Source: Syngnathus acus (lineage: Eukaryota > Chordata > Actinopteri > Syngnathiformes > Syngnathidae). From it: a stretch of DNA of 64,000 bases. Both the position numbers and the translations under genes were made by a program. Positions 1-21,624 of the stretch are shown here, piece after piece (position 1 is the stretch's first letter; each line of letters opens with the position of its first letter). The notes beneath the pieces are model-generated. The model was not told the origin of the DNA, searched no databases, and was given only the letters and a program-made list of their open reading frames with translations. Where the stretch lies: contig NC_051091.1 in NCBI RefSeq assembly GCF_901709675.1, forward strand, positions 8,032,967-8,096,966, read 5' to 3'.

Positions 1-1020
1 TCCGCTTCAATCAATGCCAGCTTTAGTCTGGTTTCACAGATGAAAAGGTGCATTTTTATAAAGCAGGATTTATGTGAGCTATAAAGTCTGTAAAAACAGC
101 AAAACAAGATATTGGGTTTTTCATCGATGTGACAAGATGTCCATAAAGCACAATGTAAAAAGTGAGGGCAGTTCAATCCCACATAAAATTAGGAGACTTC
201 AAATTGTCATTCCTGTCGTGTTCTGCTGTTAAATCTTTCATAGCCTTGAGATGAGATCTTCTCCACTCAACCTGTGCCCCTCCTTACACGTACCCTTTTA
301 CAGCCCACGCTGCCTATTGACTCTTTCCCCATTAATTATCTTTTCCATCAACTAAATTATTTAACCCAATTCAGGGCTGATCTTTCCCTCACATTTTAGT
401 CTATTTTGTGAACATGTGAGGTCAAAAAGGCAAAACCTTGAAAACTTGTTCAACTAAATGGATCATTACAAGGTATTTTTTTATATGCTACTGATTAACT
501 AAAACACCAAAAATATATGTACAACTTTAATTTGGTCAATTTGCTTGCATTATAAAACACCGCATGATTTAAGTTGGTGGTTGGCGATTCCATCACGCAT
601 CAACTTCAACACAACACCGCCCGAAAATCGTTTTAATACGCTAAAAAAACAACACTAATCACGATCATTAATTGTGTTCATTGATTAAAATGGTAATAGG
701 AATTTGGCACCGCCTCCAGCTGTCCTCATCGAAGTCCGCTCCCACGCCGACCCCCCGACGAGACAAAAGCCTTTTATACTTCACAAAGACTGTGGTTACA
801 TCATTTTACCAAAATCTTTTCGAAAGGTCTTAGAGCCTTGAGTGATTCAATACAAAAACAATAATGAGCTGACTAGGATGTCCCATTGGGAAAAATGAAT
901 CTCCGTGTAAACTTATATTTGTGGTTGTTTACCAAAGAATTACAGGCACCTTATCAATTTCTATCAAATTTGGCATACTTGAAAGCATCTAACTACTTTC
1001 ACTTGTTATGTGTTATGTTA

Positions 1021-1079
1021 ACATGTATGTGTGTGTGTGTGTATATATTGAGATGTATATATAAATGTGTGTGTATATA

Positions 1080-1175
<96 letters not shown>

Positions 1176-1215
1176 GTGTGTGTGTGTGTTATATATAGTA
1201 TATATATATATATAT
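1021..1215. repeat. Compound microsatellite (TG)n-(TCTA)n-(TG)n-(TA)n
   Basis: About 23 TCTA units run without interruption from 1081 to about 1174. They are flanked by TG/TA alternation on the left and by a short TG run followed by TA repeats on the right. Confidence 0.95.
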
Positions 1216-4200
1216 GGATTAAGTAGTGCAGTAACACACTTGCTGCCTCTTGAGCAAGGGACAACCATTAACAAAATATATCCCTATAAAACCCCTTATA
1301 ACTAATTGCCCTCATAATACTACAGCCCTTACCTTTGTCTTGAGCTTTTAGTCTTGAAGTAAGCACAAATTACCATAGCAATATAATAAACACTTAAAAG
1401 GACTGTAATTATCGTCACAGCATCAGACTGGTGCTGATCACTGTGTTGTCAGTGGGGGACAAGAGTAAGACACAGGCAAGGGAGGGACGCCTGGCGAGAC
1501 GATCAGACAGGTGAGCCGAGGGAGAGATGGATGGATTTCCACATGAGACCGGACATAGAAGGAGAGCGCAAACACACGAGTGTCCTCTGAAGGAAAGAGA
1601 CCAGATCGGCGTGAAACAATCACAAGCTGATGAAGGAGCGTTACCATGTGCAAGTTGACTTTTCAGATCTCAAGTGGAAGAAATTCTCCTCTCTCCTTGT
1701 CTCCCATAATTCAAGATTCAGAGAGGTGTTGAGCAAGACGACCTTTTCAATTGATATATAATTCACCATCCAGTTGTACTTTGCCCTTTACACTGATGAG
1801 CGTGGCGTGATAATGGGAATATTTATAGCCGGTCCAAAACCGGTGTGCAAGGTTGGTCATTTGGCTGTCTTTCGATGACATCACCGGTCAGGATAATCTC
1901 GATATCTTGGCCAAAGATGCATTTCCGCCGTTGACATTGAGTGACCTCATTATGTGAGTGTGGCAACAGGTTGAATCAAACATGTACAGCACAAGGAGAC
2001 CGACCGCTGGATAAACCTTCCCTTTAATAAGGCAGCGGCCTTATTAAAGCCAACAAAATGCTCTGACACGCGCTCCGTGGAGACTCGGCCTTAACAATGC
2101 AAGGTGTAAAAAGTTGCAGGGAAAGAAAAAGATTGGCTGTGTGGGTGAGGATAATATATGTGCCTTGTCTGCTGCAGGTGCCTTTCTTTCTAAAGACTCA
2201 TTATTCCTAGTGAGGCTGTCCGTCTGTGTATGTAAAGGAATGCCTTCAAAAGTCAACCGTAACTGCCATGGCAAAAGAAACATTTTAATGATTTCCGCTG
2301 CACTTTATCTGTGGGCGTAACAATTTCTATGAATAAAGTAGATGGTAAATAAATGGAAAAATACAAATACAGTTTTACAAGCTGTTCATTGGCTGTTAAG
2401 AATTAATTTGGGGAATGAATTGAAAAACGGTGCTATTTACATCATAGGCTTTAAACAATTGCAAAGGGAAAAAATTAATATACTATGAGATATCCATGTG
2501 GAATAACATTCCCTAACTTTATCTCAAATGAAAATATACAGATATAAATGGTGATTAATTGATTGCATTGAAATGGGTCGAGTAGCCAAACGTTTTACTC
2601 AAGATGATTCAAAAGTAAAAAGTTAATTGCTCATAGAAAAAATACTCAAGCACTGAGTAACTGCTGAGTAACTTTTGACTTTGACTTAATGTAAAATTAT
2701 GTCACATCGTATGCTTTTCTCTTTATCATGTTGCAAATTAAGATAAATAAAATAATTATTGCTCTAGTATGACCAAAATGGTGAAAAAAAATTCAAAGAA
2801 TCAATAAAAATGAGCATTAATTGCTGCAGTTCTCCAATTGGTTGTAATTAGTTTGTGCCGATGTACCCGCACGGCCGGTGTAAAGGTTCATGTAATTAAA
2901 CGTATGAGCCCAAGTTGAGGCTCGGATGAGTGTGTAATCGAATAGGTTGTGCTCACACCAAGAAGATGTGACATGGAAGGTGGGAGTTACTAATTACGCT
3001 GTCTCGGACAGTGATCCCCAACCACAGTTCTGGTCACATAGTACAATTAGATTTTAGTTCACGCGTCCGCATTAACGCATTTAACAAATCTGGTGCTCTA
3101 ATAAATTTCTCTATATAGGAAAAATAATGTATCAAATAATAATACCGCACATTTATTATAACTTGCTAGTGCTGATTTTCTTTGAATGCGATTAATTTTT
3201 CTCCCTTCCCCTCAAAGGTGTTCAACTCCAGCCAATTAGAGACTTTCTAATCAAAATCTTGACACCAAGGGTCTTGAATGTCAGGGAAAAATATTAGCAT
3301 TTATATGCCAATTAGTGGGTGCAGCAAAGGCTCCTTGTCAACCTGGATAATGGAAACCTCTGACTGGTACATGTAGATGGAGGCAGGAAGAACATGGCAC
3401 CTTTAACCGAATTAAAAAAAAAAAAAAAAAACATTTTCAATTGCCCTTCTCATCCAGTTCACCCTCAGCAATCCCTGTAGTGAGTTTAAGAGACCGCCGT
3501 CTCAATGGCCTCGCTTCGCTGTGAAAGGTCCGTACATCACAGTGAACCCATCCTGTCACTTTTATTACCAGAGGATTAAGAAGCAGCGTGAAACAAAACA
3601 AAAGTGAAGAAAATATCATTCTTTGTGAGCTTACTCCTCAGCCTTATGAAGGAAATGCAGCTTTTAAACGATTATTCTGATAAACCTTGGAAAGGAAAAA
3701 TAGCTAAGTCCTCCATAAAAAAAAAAAAATACAAGCTTATAGAGTTCCGAATAGCAAAAAAATAGCAAAAAAAGCTGAATATTTCTAACAAAATGTTCAA
3801 GCATGAACTCAAATCGACATAATTTTAGCTGGAAAAAAAAAAATCAGCCCAATTAAAAATATGTGGAATGACCTGACCTGCTTTGAAATGTTTGCCCTTC
3901 AAATATGAAATTACACAATCAACTATCAATCAAATCAAGACTTTTCCGGTTGGCCTCAACCTTCCCTCCGCCATTGACAATTATTTTTCAGGAACATCTA
4001 AATCACCCTCGGCATCCACTGGTGTATAAATGCTATTGTGAATTTACCATCTGCTCACCATCTCCATGAAAGGTGGACGGAGTGTAATCTTCTCTATTGT
4101 CCCTCGGGGTCCCGCTCTTCTTACCGGCGGCAAAGGATCAAGCGCAACAACTTCGGACCCACCGACAGAAATCCACTTCCTTGTCACTATCACTCCATTC

Positions 4201-7200
4201 GGCTGTTGACAATAATCCTGATTTGTCTTTCCTGACTTGTTTTCGCTTCCTAAGCCTCGGCACCTCAACCCACTTTAAGCAAACAAGCACTTTCACTCTG
4301 ATTGCAAGTGACAGCCGAGGCTTAGATTCATCTGTGCTTAGATTCTCCGCAGACATTCTGTGGAACCGTTTGGAAAAAAAGGTCCAATTGGTTTAATAAA
4401 TGGAAACAAGTGGAAGCAATTTAAGAAAAAGTCTTTAGAGGTCAGCTTGCTCCACACATGAATGAACATTTTTAAAGGCCTGAACTAAATCATGAACTTG
4501 AAGCCAAAAGAAGCATGTACGATAATACTTGAAATGTTCTTTTAGTTATTCATAAATTAATTGTATAATAAAACCATCACAATTGCTACCAACAAATCCA
4601 AACTCAATATTAAAAATTGAAATGCAATTTTACACTATATAAAAATGAATGTCTCTGTAAATGGTGGAAAACAGATTGTAAGTATAGATGAGCATGAAAT
4701 GAGAATTTTTTCCTGGAAAGAATGTAGCCATGAATTAATCATGAGTAAAAAAAAAAAAAAGAAACATTAAATATCAGCATCTCCACTGACCGAGGTGAGG
4801 CTGACTCACACCCGTGTTGTCTCTAAGAAAGTCGACCATAAAAAAACATAAATAACAAGGTGTCCTTTTAGGCTAGCTAATGTAATAGATGATGTTCATT
4901 TTTTTTAAAGGCCATTATAATAAGCCCCCATTAATATCAGAGCTCGGCTTGGATGTTAGACACGGCCCGTTTGAGCTAGTATGCAACAAAAACCTTTTTT
5001 CTATTACATTAAAATAGAAAGATAGAATCAAATTTATGATTTATAATTTAAATGTTCATCTCCCAAAGCTGGCTTTTTGAAAGAACTACATCCCATGATA
5101 ATCACCAACCAATTCATTCGATACATATGCCCGACCAATCTAATGAAATACTATATGGATGTAATAATATGAGCTGTAGAAAAATGTTCAGCCTTGAAAG
5201 CATTTCTAATATTTCAGTTAACTTACGTACTTAAGAAATATGTTATTTTGCTAATTTAATAATCTAGAACAGGGGGTAGCAACATGTTGCCCATAGACAC
5301 CAGTGATGGGACATTGTGATTTCCTAGGAATGTTGTGAAAGTGTAGACACTTGCAGAGATTTATATAAATTAATGGTTACATATTGATATGGATCTGTTC
5401 CTTTCCTTGTTAAATTATTATTGATAATTAGTGGGAAAAAATATTAACAGCATTGATGATTAGTTCTCATATTTAAAGGTATTTTGAGCAAATTTGCCAT
5501 TTCTGAGGTGTGCATCAGAGTGCTAGCTCTTCTCATTGATCGCTACGCAATTATTATTATCATTATTATTGTTGTAAATTAATTTTTATTTGATCATTTG
5601 GTTTTCACGATGCATTGTAGGACGTATAACAAAGTATGTGATCAAAATTTACATTTTAATAATTGCTGCTCTTGGACTAAGTACAATGCAGAGAAGAAAA
5701 AGTTCACATTGAAATGGTTTGGTATTTATTTGCAGCAAGTTCCAACCGCCTGTCAGCCAGCAACTCAGCTGAGAAGAGTATCGGGGGAATATTAGCAGCG
5801 TTCAACCATGTAGACAGATGTTGGATGTACAAGATGTCAGAATCTCTTTCATTCTATACTTCTCCAAATACCCATTAGGCCTCCTTCAGGGAATTGTTCT
5901 GTCCCTTGCTCGCAAAACAGTCTCTCGTATAAAATAAAAGAGCGCTATACCTGACATAGAACTGGGTTTTTTTTTCTGTACCGCCTGCGAGTATTTGATG
6001 GGTCCATTTGACCATTGCAGCCTGTCCCACATTTATTGTGATTGTATAGCGTTATTGAGGGGTTGGACCTATTAGGCGCCGAGTTGCAATAGCTGTCCAA
6101 CTACCAATTACCGAATCCTGCAAGGGGGTGTAGGCTACCCCGGTGAATCTTGATTTCAGGAGGAGTGGGTTGGGTGTGCTGCGGTCCCCAGGAGACCTGC
6201 CACAGCAGCACGCCGTTAATCAATCCGATTTAGACCGGACAGGGACATGCTTAGTCGTTGCTCCCCGCCAACACCGCCATGGTGAGGAGAGAAAATGTGT
6301 GCGTGACCGGCATCCCACTGAAGTGTAAGGACACAAAAAGATGGATAGATGGGCCCAGAATGAAGAGGGAGCGATGGCGGTGCAAACGGGATGAAGGCGG
6401 GGAGGGGGGGGGTTGGACGGACAGACAACAATTAGTGTGATGGTGTGCGTGGAATGAAAACAAAGGGGATGTATTGATTTGATTTGTCTTGCGATGGAGA
6501 ATGAAATAGAGCAATTGTACCCACAGAGAAATCAATTGTGTAATGAGTTAAAATGATGAAGCGGAAGCTAATCATTAAATGGAGGACTGATTTGTTTTTT
6601 TGTTTTAATCACATGGAAGTCACAAAAGCTTCATGACTGATGGAGATGAGCCTCCGTTACTTGCATGACAAAAAAAAAAGTGACTTTTTTGACCTCCGAT
6701 AAGAAAATGTGTGATGGAAAACCATTTTTAGGTTTCGAGGATCACCTCAGAGCGTCAACAGACAACAAAATTTTTGTTTTGTATTTTTTCTTTTGGTAAA
6801 AAGAAAATTGACAATGTTTAGCAGTTTTTTTTTTTGAGAATTTGATTTCTGATTCCCCGCCAATGCATTTCAATGGTCGTCACTTATCCACAGATTTTTC
6901 CTCCACAATTGTGTGACTCACCCAACAAAGGTTCAATTCATTATAAACAGATTTGCTTACCGAGTAAGAACCGCCAATCAGCATAATGAATCCAACTGTC
7001 CTAGCTGCCAACACAGTGACAATTTCCCCCCCCTTGAAATATGTTCAAATAAATCCTTAGAGAAAATGTGTCTGACTCTGAGAGGAAGAAATGAACATGA
7101 CAATACATATGCAGGTACGCCGGCAAATTCAGACGCATTCACGCGAGCCTTAATGAAAGCTTTTCTGGCATGTGGAGCCATTATTATCTGTACAGACATC

Positions 7201-7399
7201 ATTAGATCCCATTTGTTAGCAGCCGTGTAAACATGAGCATCAGTTGTCGCCATTTCTTTGGTGGTAATTAATGTGTGAGCTTGCAAGAGGATGAATGAAG
7301 TCTCTGACTGTTTCAAATGCTTTACTGGCAGTGCATCGGTTCACAGAAGGTTTTTTTTTTTCCTACAACATTGCATTTGTTCTTATTTAATTGCAGTGT

Positions 7400-7419
7400 A
7401 GGTGTACCTAATAATGTGG
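7400..7419. repeat. Solitary transposon-end-like fragment
   Basis: The motif AGGTGTACCTAATAATGTGG resembles the end of a Tc1/IS630-type fish repeat as I remember it (AGGTGTACCTAATAAAGTGG). A second copy of the motif lies at 28331. No partner end or transposase is visible nearby, so this is a decayed remnant or a chance match. Confidence 0.35.
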
Positions 7420-7488
7420 TGATGTTTTTTTTGTGTTTAAAATCACATGATTACAACCAAGACAGGGATTCCATTTAAATGAAAATGA

Positions 7489-7827
<339 letters not shown>

Positions 7828-8975
7828 CACGCTTCTCGACATCATCCCCTTCTGCTGCGGTCTCGCCGTACCATCGGTCATGCCAACTTTGAAGAGAATT
7901 TCTAGCAAATGAATATAGAATTGTATTTTCATCAGTTAACATTTACCTCAGACAAACACCTGGTTAGTTGTAATTCTATGCCATGAACATTTCACATTTA
8001 CTCAGACACACGCACACACACTTAAATATGACAGAGACAATACCTCCTCATGCAGATATACGTTAAGCATAAACATTGTAAAAAAAAAAAAAACAATCAT
8101 AACTATATTGATTGTAGCTGACTGTGTTTGCAAAAAAGGTATGTATGTGTTATATGTCTATGTTCAAAGTCCAAGCACACTTTGTTTGGTTGAAATTTTG
8201 GTTTGACCTTTGAGGTTTGGTTCCAACTGCATTTGAAATCATGTCAAAATATTGTGCAAAATATGAAAACGACATGCTTGCCATGTCTGTTGATTCTTTT
8301 TGATTTCACCTATCTCCATAGTGAATGTAACCAAGAACAAAATGGTATTTTTTTCAGTTGCAGTGACATCGACTGTAAATTAAATTTTAAGAACGCAAAC
8401 AAAAAACAATTCCCCGTTTTTATCAGATCACTGTAGTGACTCTGTACCCTAAGTTTGTGAATAGTTTGCGTGCCTTTTCCACAATTTTCGCAACGACGAC
8501 CTCACATCTCAAGTGAAGTTCAAGATGTGTATAAAAATGAGCACAAAAGTGAAAATTAAAGAATCAAAATTGTGTTTATTATAGTTGTCCTCCTGTAGCT
8601 TTGAACAGAACCTATGTTATTTGCTTTATGCTAAGCTAATCGTAGCAGCACCTGACCTCTCATCAAAAGCAAAGTGAACATTTGACTACCTATCTCATTC
8701 ATTTTACCTGTGAAAGTACTTCGGTAAAGTTTTTTTTTTCTTTCAAATGCAGGTGTTTTGAGCATACACATAGGTTTCTGTGCCTTACACGCTCTGTTTT
8801 CCTTTCAATTTTCATGCATGAAACCTTTCTCAAATCCAAGCTGAGTTTTCAAGCTGCAATCCAAGTCTGTGCCAATGTTGCTTGACATTTGAGGGAATAC
8901 AAGACACTAACCAGGGACTGTGGCTCTTTGAATGTAAATGGATGTCATTTATGTCAATAAACAAAATGAAAAAAG
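7828..8975 (+). other. c1ql4: c1ql4 3' untranslated region
   Basis: AT-rich sequence follows the stop codon. A canonical AATAAA at 8956-8961 is the first good polyadenylation signal. Another AATAAA at 9328-9333 could define a longer form. The true cleavage site cannot be seen. Confidence 0.5.
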
Positions 8976-10640
8976 GACAGAACAACAAAAGTGTGCCTGT
9001 CATATTAAAAATGCATCAAGTAATGTAATACGCCAATGTATCCAAAATGTAAAACGTATTGCAACACATGCACTGTAGCGCTTGACCTGTGCCAGAGACT
9101 TTTGGGCCCCAGAGTGATGCTTAATAGCGTGAGTGTGGATGTTGAATTGATTCTGATGAAAGTCACCATTGCGCTGGCGTGACACGGCGGGACACAAACA
9201 TTCCTCTTGCGTGCCATGCTACATCCAACGGTGTCTTCCGCCGCTGTCACGTGTGTGTGTAGCCATTGTTGTCACAGTACTTTGTAAGCTTGGTTGTTCG
9301 TGGCATTCTCAACACTTGAACAAACACAATAAAAAAAAATCGAAACAACCGGTTTCCTTTTTTTTTTGCATTTTATAAAGTGAGGCTTATCAATGTGTCA
9401 CTATTTGTCTCGTATCTATCTTTGAGGTCACATATGCTTTGCCTTTTGCCCAATTTTGTGATGAATCTTTAATCAAAGTTGAGAGTGTGTTCTGTTCTTC
9501 GGGAGGAGGTTTAAATGTGGTGCAGATGAGAGCTTTTTGAGCAATTGGACTTGGGGGTGTGGGGGTTGACATCCCCCATCCTCTGTGAATCCCAATGCAC
9601 CTTCTCGCAGATTCCAACGTTAAGTTAATTGGACAGGGAGTGAGGGTTGAGGAGGGAAGCGTTCAGCCCCATTAGCAATCCCTCTGTGGCAGGGCGATCC
9701 GAGAGGATCACAGACTCACAAATAGACGGATTAAAATAATCAATAGGCCTCTCTCTCACTCTCTCTCAGGCTCACTCTCGCTTTCTCTCTCAAACACACA
9801 CAAATACACGTACTCACACACATACATGCAGAGTCTGAGGAATATCAATTGCACACCACTTTTCAATGTTGTCTTTGGATTTTTGCAAATTAGCTTTAGT
9901 CACACTAATACACTATCTCACACATGCACACTAGAGTTAATTTAAGCCTTGAATAAATGAGAACAAGTAAAAAGGTCAGAGAGATGAAAGCGATCAGACT
10001 TGTCTCGATGCTGTCTACGTTTCCTTTTTCCTTTTTTTAAATAAGAATATTTGTAAAAATCTATTGTTTCGTACATTTTGCATAGCTCAAATGTTTCTGA
10101 GGGCCGTATATGCCCCAGAGATCCTAGATTCTCCACCTCTGGTTTGTAGCGATGGCATTAAATCTATCATAATTTATTATGTTCTTTTAGGGTATGGGAT
10201 AAAACCACCATAAATGCTATATCGCTGGTATTGGGTGGAATCCTTGTACATCCATAATCATCAGTTTTCAGGAGAGCCCAGAAACGTCGTCTAAAATAAC
10301 ACGCCATTTCCAACACTATTATTATTATTAATTATTATTATTATTTAAAAACCGCATATTGTGATGATTTGGGGGTTTAGTGCCATTTCAATTAATTTCA
10401 ATGGGGTAAATTGAATTGATGTACATTTACATGCTAACTCAATTACAAAATTGGTCATGGAACGAATTAATCTTGGAAAGCGCGCATAAAAATGTATCAG
10501 TTCTTGCCGTTTTTTTTAAAATAAATTAGAAACATTATTTCACCATCTTGGTTTTAATTTAAGATTTTAAATGTGTTTTGTCTTTTAACTTGCGTTTAGA
10601 TTGGGTTTTATCTTGATTTACATCTTTTCATTTAATTTCT
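8976..10640. other. Intergenic region c1ql4 - smarcc2
   Basis: No gene is recognisable. The region contains a pyrimidine-rich (CT)n/(CA)n low-complexity stretch at about 9747-9832 and an (ATT)n stretch at about 10318-10346. Confidence 0.6.
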
Positions 10641-10784
10641 GATGCCACGCGCAAAAACCACACTTTTGGGGATTACAACAGCGACTCTTGCTGGATATTT
10701 TGATGTATTACAGCATATGTGTTGTAGTACCACCACGCTGCCCCTGGGTGGCGGCCGACGTCGTCCAGTTGTCTGCAGGGAAAG

Positions 10785-18069
<7,285 letters not shown>

Positions 18070-19535
18070 GAATTGAAGAATTGCCGTTAGAAAGAAAGAA
18101 AAAAAAAAAGCATTTTAATGTTTCTTATCCAACTGGACAATTGATGAAAGACAAGCTTTTTAATTTGGATCAAGAAAATTCAGATGACCAGTTTACACAC
18201 TACACGGTTTGACATTTCTGGTGAACTATGAGGGTCTTGACATGTTTATGCTGGAGGAAACGAAGAGTCATCCTGTTGCTTTTACTTTTTTTAAGAGTCC
18301 TAATTTAATCTCGAATCATTCCGATGTCTCTTCAGTCCCATCGTCGGTACTAATTGACATTTACAGTATGTTATGAAAAATAATGCACTTTTAATCTTTC
18401 ATTGGGTCTCGTTTTAAGACTTGAAGCATCCATGAAATTGAACTTTAGCACTTATGTAACCCTTTTACTGTCTTAAATGCCTTTTCTGAAGGATTGATTG
18501 GAACTCTTGTGTCAATTACGTGAAGACTGAAATGTTGACTGAACATAGTCTGGATGCCATTTGAAACAACGTACTGTAAACCGGATCTTCTGTTACAATT
18601 CCCATAGTATATGAGAACTGATTGCAAATACTGACAGCGTTCCCCGCCAGTTATTTCTGACAACAAGGAAATAACTTAAGTACTTTAATAATAACGTTCC
18701 AGCACTTGGAGAGTAAAAATAATGTTTTGAATTGTGAGGAATGTACTGTAGTGCTGTCTGAAAGGAATGACTGAAGCAGCAACCGCAATTTGTTCAACAT
18801 TTGTGTCTATTGCTAAACCAAAATGTTTTTTTTTTTTTTTTAAATCATTTTATCTCACATTTATTCAGTGAGTTTTATTGTTGTTGTTTGTGGAAATGAA
18901 GAGGATTTAACCGGTTCGTTTGAAGTTACAAAATGAAGGAAGAAAAAAAAAAAAAAGACAAGAGTTGTGTCCTTTGATATCTGCAACAATATCCTCACTT
19001 TTTATCCAATCGATTTTTATATTTTTTACTGTTTTTCCATCGTCTTTCTTTGATATCGACATTGTAACGGAGTATTGTTACCTTTGTAGCCTCTAACTAA
19101 CCTTTGTGTGATTGTGAGGACGTGTGTGAAGGCATGCCTTGAAAATCTGTAAACTTTCTTACAACCATGCAGTTTTATTTCCAGTACCATTGTGTGTGTG
19201 TGTGTGTGTGCGTCTTGAAGTGTAACTCATGTTTTGTCAGTATTTCACATCTCACCAGCGCTGTGAGTAAAGTTACCGACTTCTGTGTTATGACTCCATC
19301 GCGTTGACATTGTGATAAGAAAAACAGCGTTTACAGAATGTGCGTGTTCAGTTCCTGTATGTTTTCACTCGACCGAAGGAAGCAGCTCTTGCATTGATCA
19401 TTCCAAAATGTCCTCAGTGACTCTTGTCTTCAATGCGTGATCAATCTGGCAGTTTGGATTCTAAAATCTGAAGAGGTTTTAATTCCACAATGTTAAGGGG
19501 AAAAAAAATAAAAGTATGTGGAAAACTAATTTTGG
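18070..19535 (+). other. smarcc2: smarcc2 3' untranslated region
   Basis: A long AT-rich region after the TAA stop contains a (TG)n run at about 19193-19210. A canonical AATAAA at 19507-19512 is the likely polyadenylation signal. No coding potential is seen. Confidence 0.65.
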
Positions 19536-19715
19536 TTTTCTCTTATTTTTGAATGTACTGGGCAAGTAGCTTGTTGTTTCGTCATTTACAATATACATTC
19601 ATCCATCCATCCATCCATTATAATTAAAACAAAATGCATTTTACATAAGCCTGGATTTTGTAATAGATTATTAAAAAAGAAATGAGCATTTCATTGTGAC
19701 ATAAAAACTATTTCA

Positions 19716-21624
19716 TCACTTTGTTTCCTCACCAGCGCTCTCCCCACAGTGAAACCTGACAAAGTCCAGCACTCGGGCCTGCTGACCTTTGAGAAACTGG
19801 GCCACAGTCCTGCTGGGGTCTCCCAGGAAGGTCTGAGGCAGGAGGCGCGTCTCGCTTTCACCGCACGGCAGGTCATCCATGTTCCCAAGGGACGAGGGCG
19901 CCTCTCCCACAATGTGCTGTCCCAGTTTGCGACCCAAACTTTGCTGTTCTTCTTCTTTTCCGCCCTGGAACACAACCAGTGCGCCATAGCGTCCCATGGC
20001 CACCTCGGTCTGGCCCGCCACTCCGCCATGAACGTATGAGCCAATGTTCCATTCAGTGGGGACGCTTACGGTCACCGCCCGCCTCACTGACATGTTCTCA
20101 CCCAGGCGACCTGATCGGACAGAACAATTAGCATAAGTGTTATATAACAACGCTGGGAATCACGCAGTCGCATGAAACAATTACTGCTACTGACCTATGC
20201 TTAAAGCCACCTGATCAGCAAGGGTGGCTCCATCCGACACGTTCAGTTTGCTCAGTTCCTCAGACACTAGGAGACTCTGGAACACACGCAATGACATTCA
20301 CTTTAAATACCTGGGAAAAAAAAAGTGTGCTATAATTGCTAATTAGCAGGTGGAGGAAGCTGTGGGCTGAAACCAAAAAGGGGTTTTGTTGATGTGCAGT
20401 TGTGTAAAGAACTATTTCTACATTTCAATTCTAAATGCGTACCTATATACCGTAATTTTCGGACTATAAGTCGCACCGGAGTATAAGTCGCACCAGCCAT
20501 AAAATGCCCAAAAAAGTGAAAAAAAAAACGATATATATGTATATAAATCGCTCCTGAGTATAAGTCGCCCCCCCACCCAAACTATGAAAAAAAAACGCGA
20601 CTTATAGTCCGAAAATTACGGTACTTTGATTTTTAGCATATACAGAATTTAATTTTTAGTTTATGACAGCACTTATACAGGTGAGAGGCAGTTGGCATGG
20701 GAACAACAAACTCAAACATGGCCCTACCTTCATGTATCCTGTCTGACTTTGGCTTTTATTTTGGTGGTGAGCTAAGGTGGAGAAGGCGACATCTTTCACC
20801 AGCTGCTGAAACTTCTCATTGCGGGCAACAAAGTCTGTCTCGCAGTTGACCTGAATCATGAACAATATTGAAAAAAAACAAAAACAAATATTTTATATTA
20901 ACTTGAACTTTGTATTTTTAACAACGATATGGAGATGGGTTCCATCCAATTCCGCTACCTCCACCATGACGGCAACTTGATCTCTCACAAAGACACCAAT
21001 GAGGCCCTCCTTGGCTTTGCGACCCTCCAGCTTGTTTGCTTTGCTCCAGCCTTCCTTCTGCGCCTGTTCGTGCAGCCAAGCCTCCGCCTGACAGATAGAC
21101 AGACACATCACGTTCGTCAACATTACGCAGCACACCAGAGCATCATGTGGGGGAAAGAAATCCAAATGCAAACCTGTGCTATGTCATTGTCAAACGTCTC
21201 CAGCGCTTTCTTGCAGTTTATAAAGGTGTACCCAGTGCTTTTTCTCAATTTGACCAGGAGGCTCTTGTCAGCCGCCAGAAGAGGATGGCATGCTGAGTGC
21301 AAAGTGTGACTGCTGACCTGAAGGTGACAGGGGGATGGCGCTCACGTGTTCCAGTGTCTTTATTGTAAATCGATGCCAAGTGCGCATAACATAATCATCC
21401 ATTCAATTTGTTCGAATCTAATATAAAATAGTTTACGAATTAAACGTTTCTGGAAAACAGTCATTTAGTGCAGATCGGCGTTACTAAGGAACTGGACGAA
21501 CAAACCATCTTAAGCTTTACAAAAATTTAAGGTAATTATTCAAAACAATATTAGAAATCGATTTCAGTCTACTCACCTTTGCCACATCTTTACTGAGAGA
21601 CCTGAATAAAAAGCTTAATGACAT
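19716..21624 (-). CDS. tsfm: Elongation factor Ts, mitochondrial
   Basis: Nucleotide-exchange factor that recycles mitochondrial EF-Tu during translation in the matrix. Coding exons in transcript order: 21624-21577, 21317-21174, 21087-20959, 20850-20728, 20276-20195, 20110-19716. Together they give 306 codons in frame (human about 325). The second and third exons carry the EF-Ts N-terminal module [17 protein letters not shown]...[15 protein letters not shown]. The fourth exon carries the dimer-interface signature [14 protein letters not shown] (residues about 108-121). The last exon carries GENM, GSYVHGG, GRYGALV, LGQHIVG and the closing [11 protein letters not shown]. The first exon ([16 protein letters not shown]) is short and basic, fitting a mitochondrial targeting peptide. 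The acceptor chosen at 21318-21319 keeps phase; a nearer AG at 21293-21294 would break it. The gene is convergent with smarcc2. Confidence 0.93.
20448..20623. mobile_element. MITE with long perfect inverted repeats and TA target duplication
   Basis: A 172-bp element (20450-20621) lies in the tsfm intron between 20277 and 20727. Both ends carry the same 25-bp inverted repeat, beginning CCGTAATTTTCGGAC and ending AAGTCGC, without mismatch. It is flanked by TA on each side (20448-20449 and 20622-20623), consistent with Tc1/mariner-type insertion. Internal direct sub-repeats containing GAGTATAAGTCGC occur twice. No coding capacity. Confidence 0.88.
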
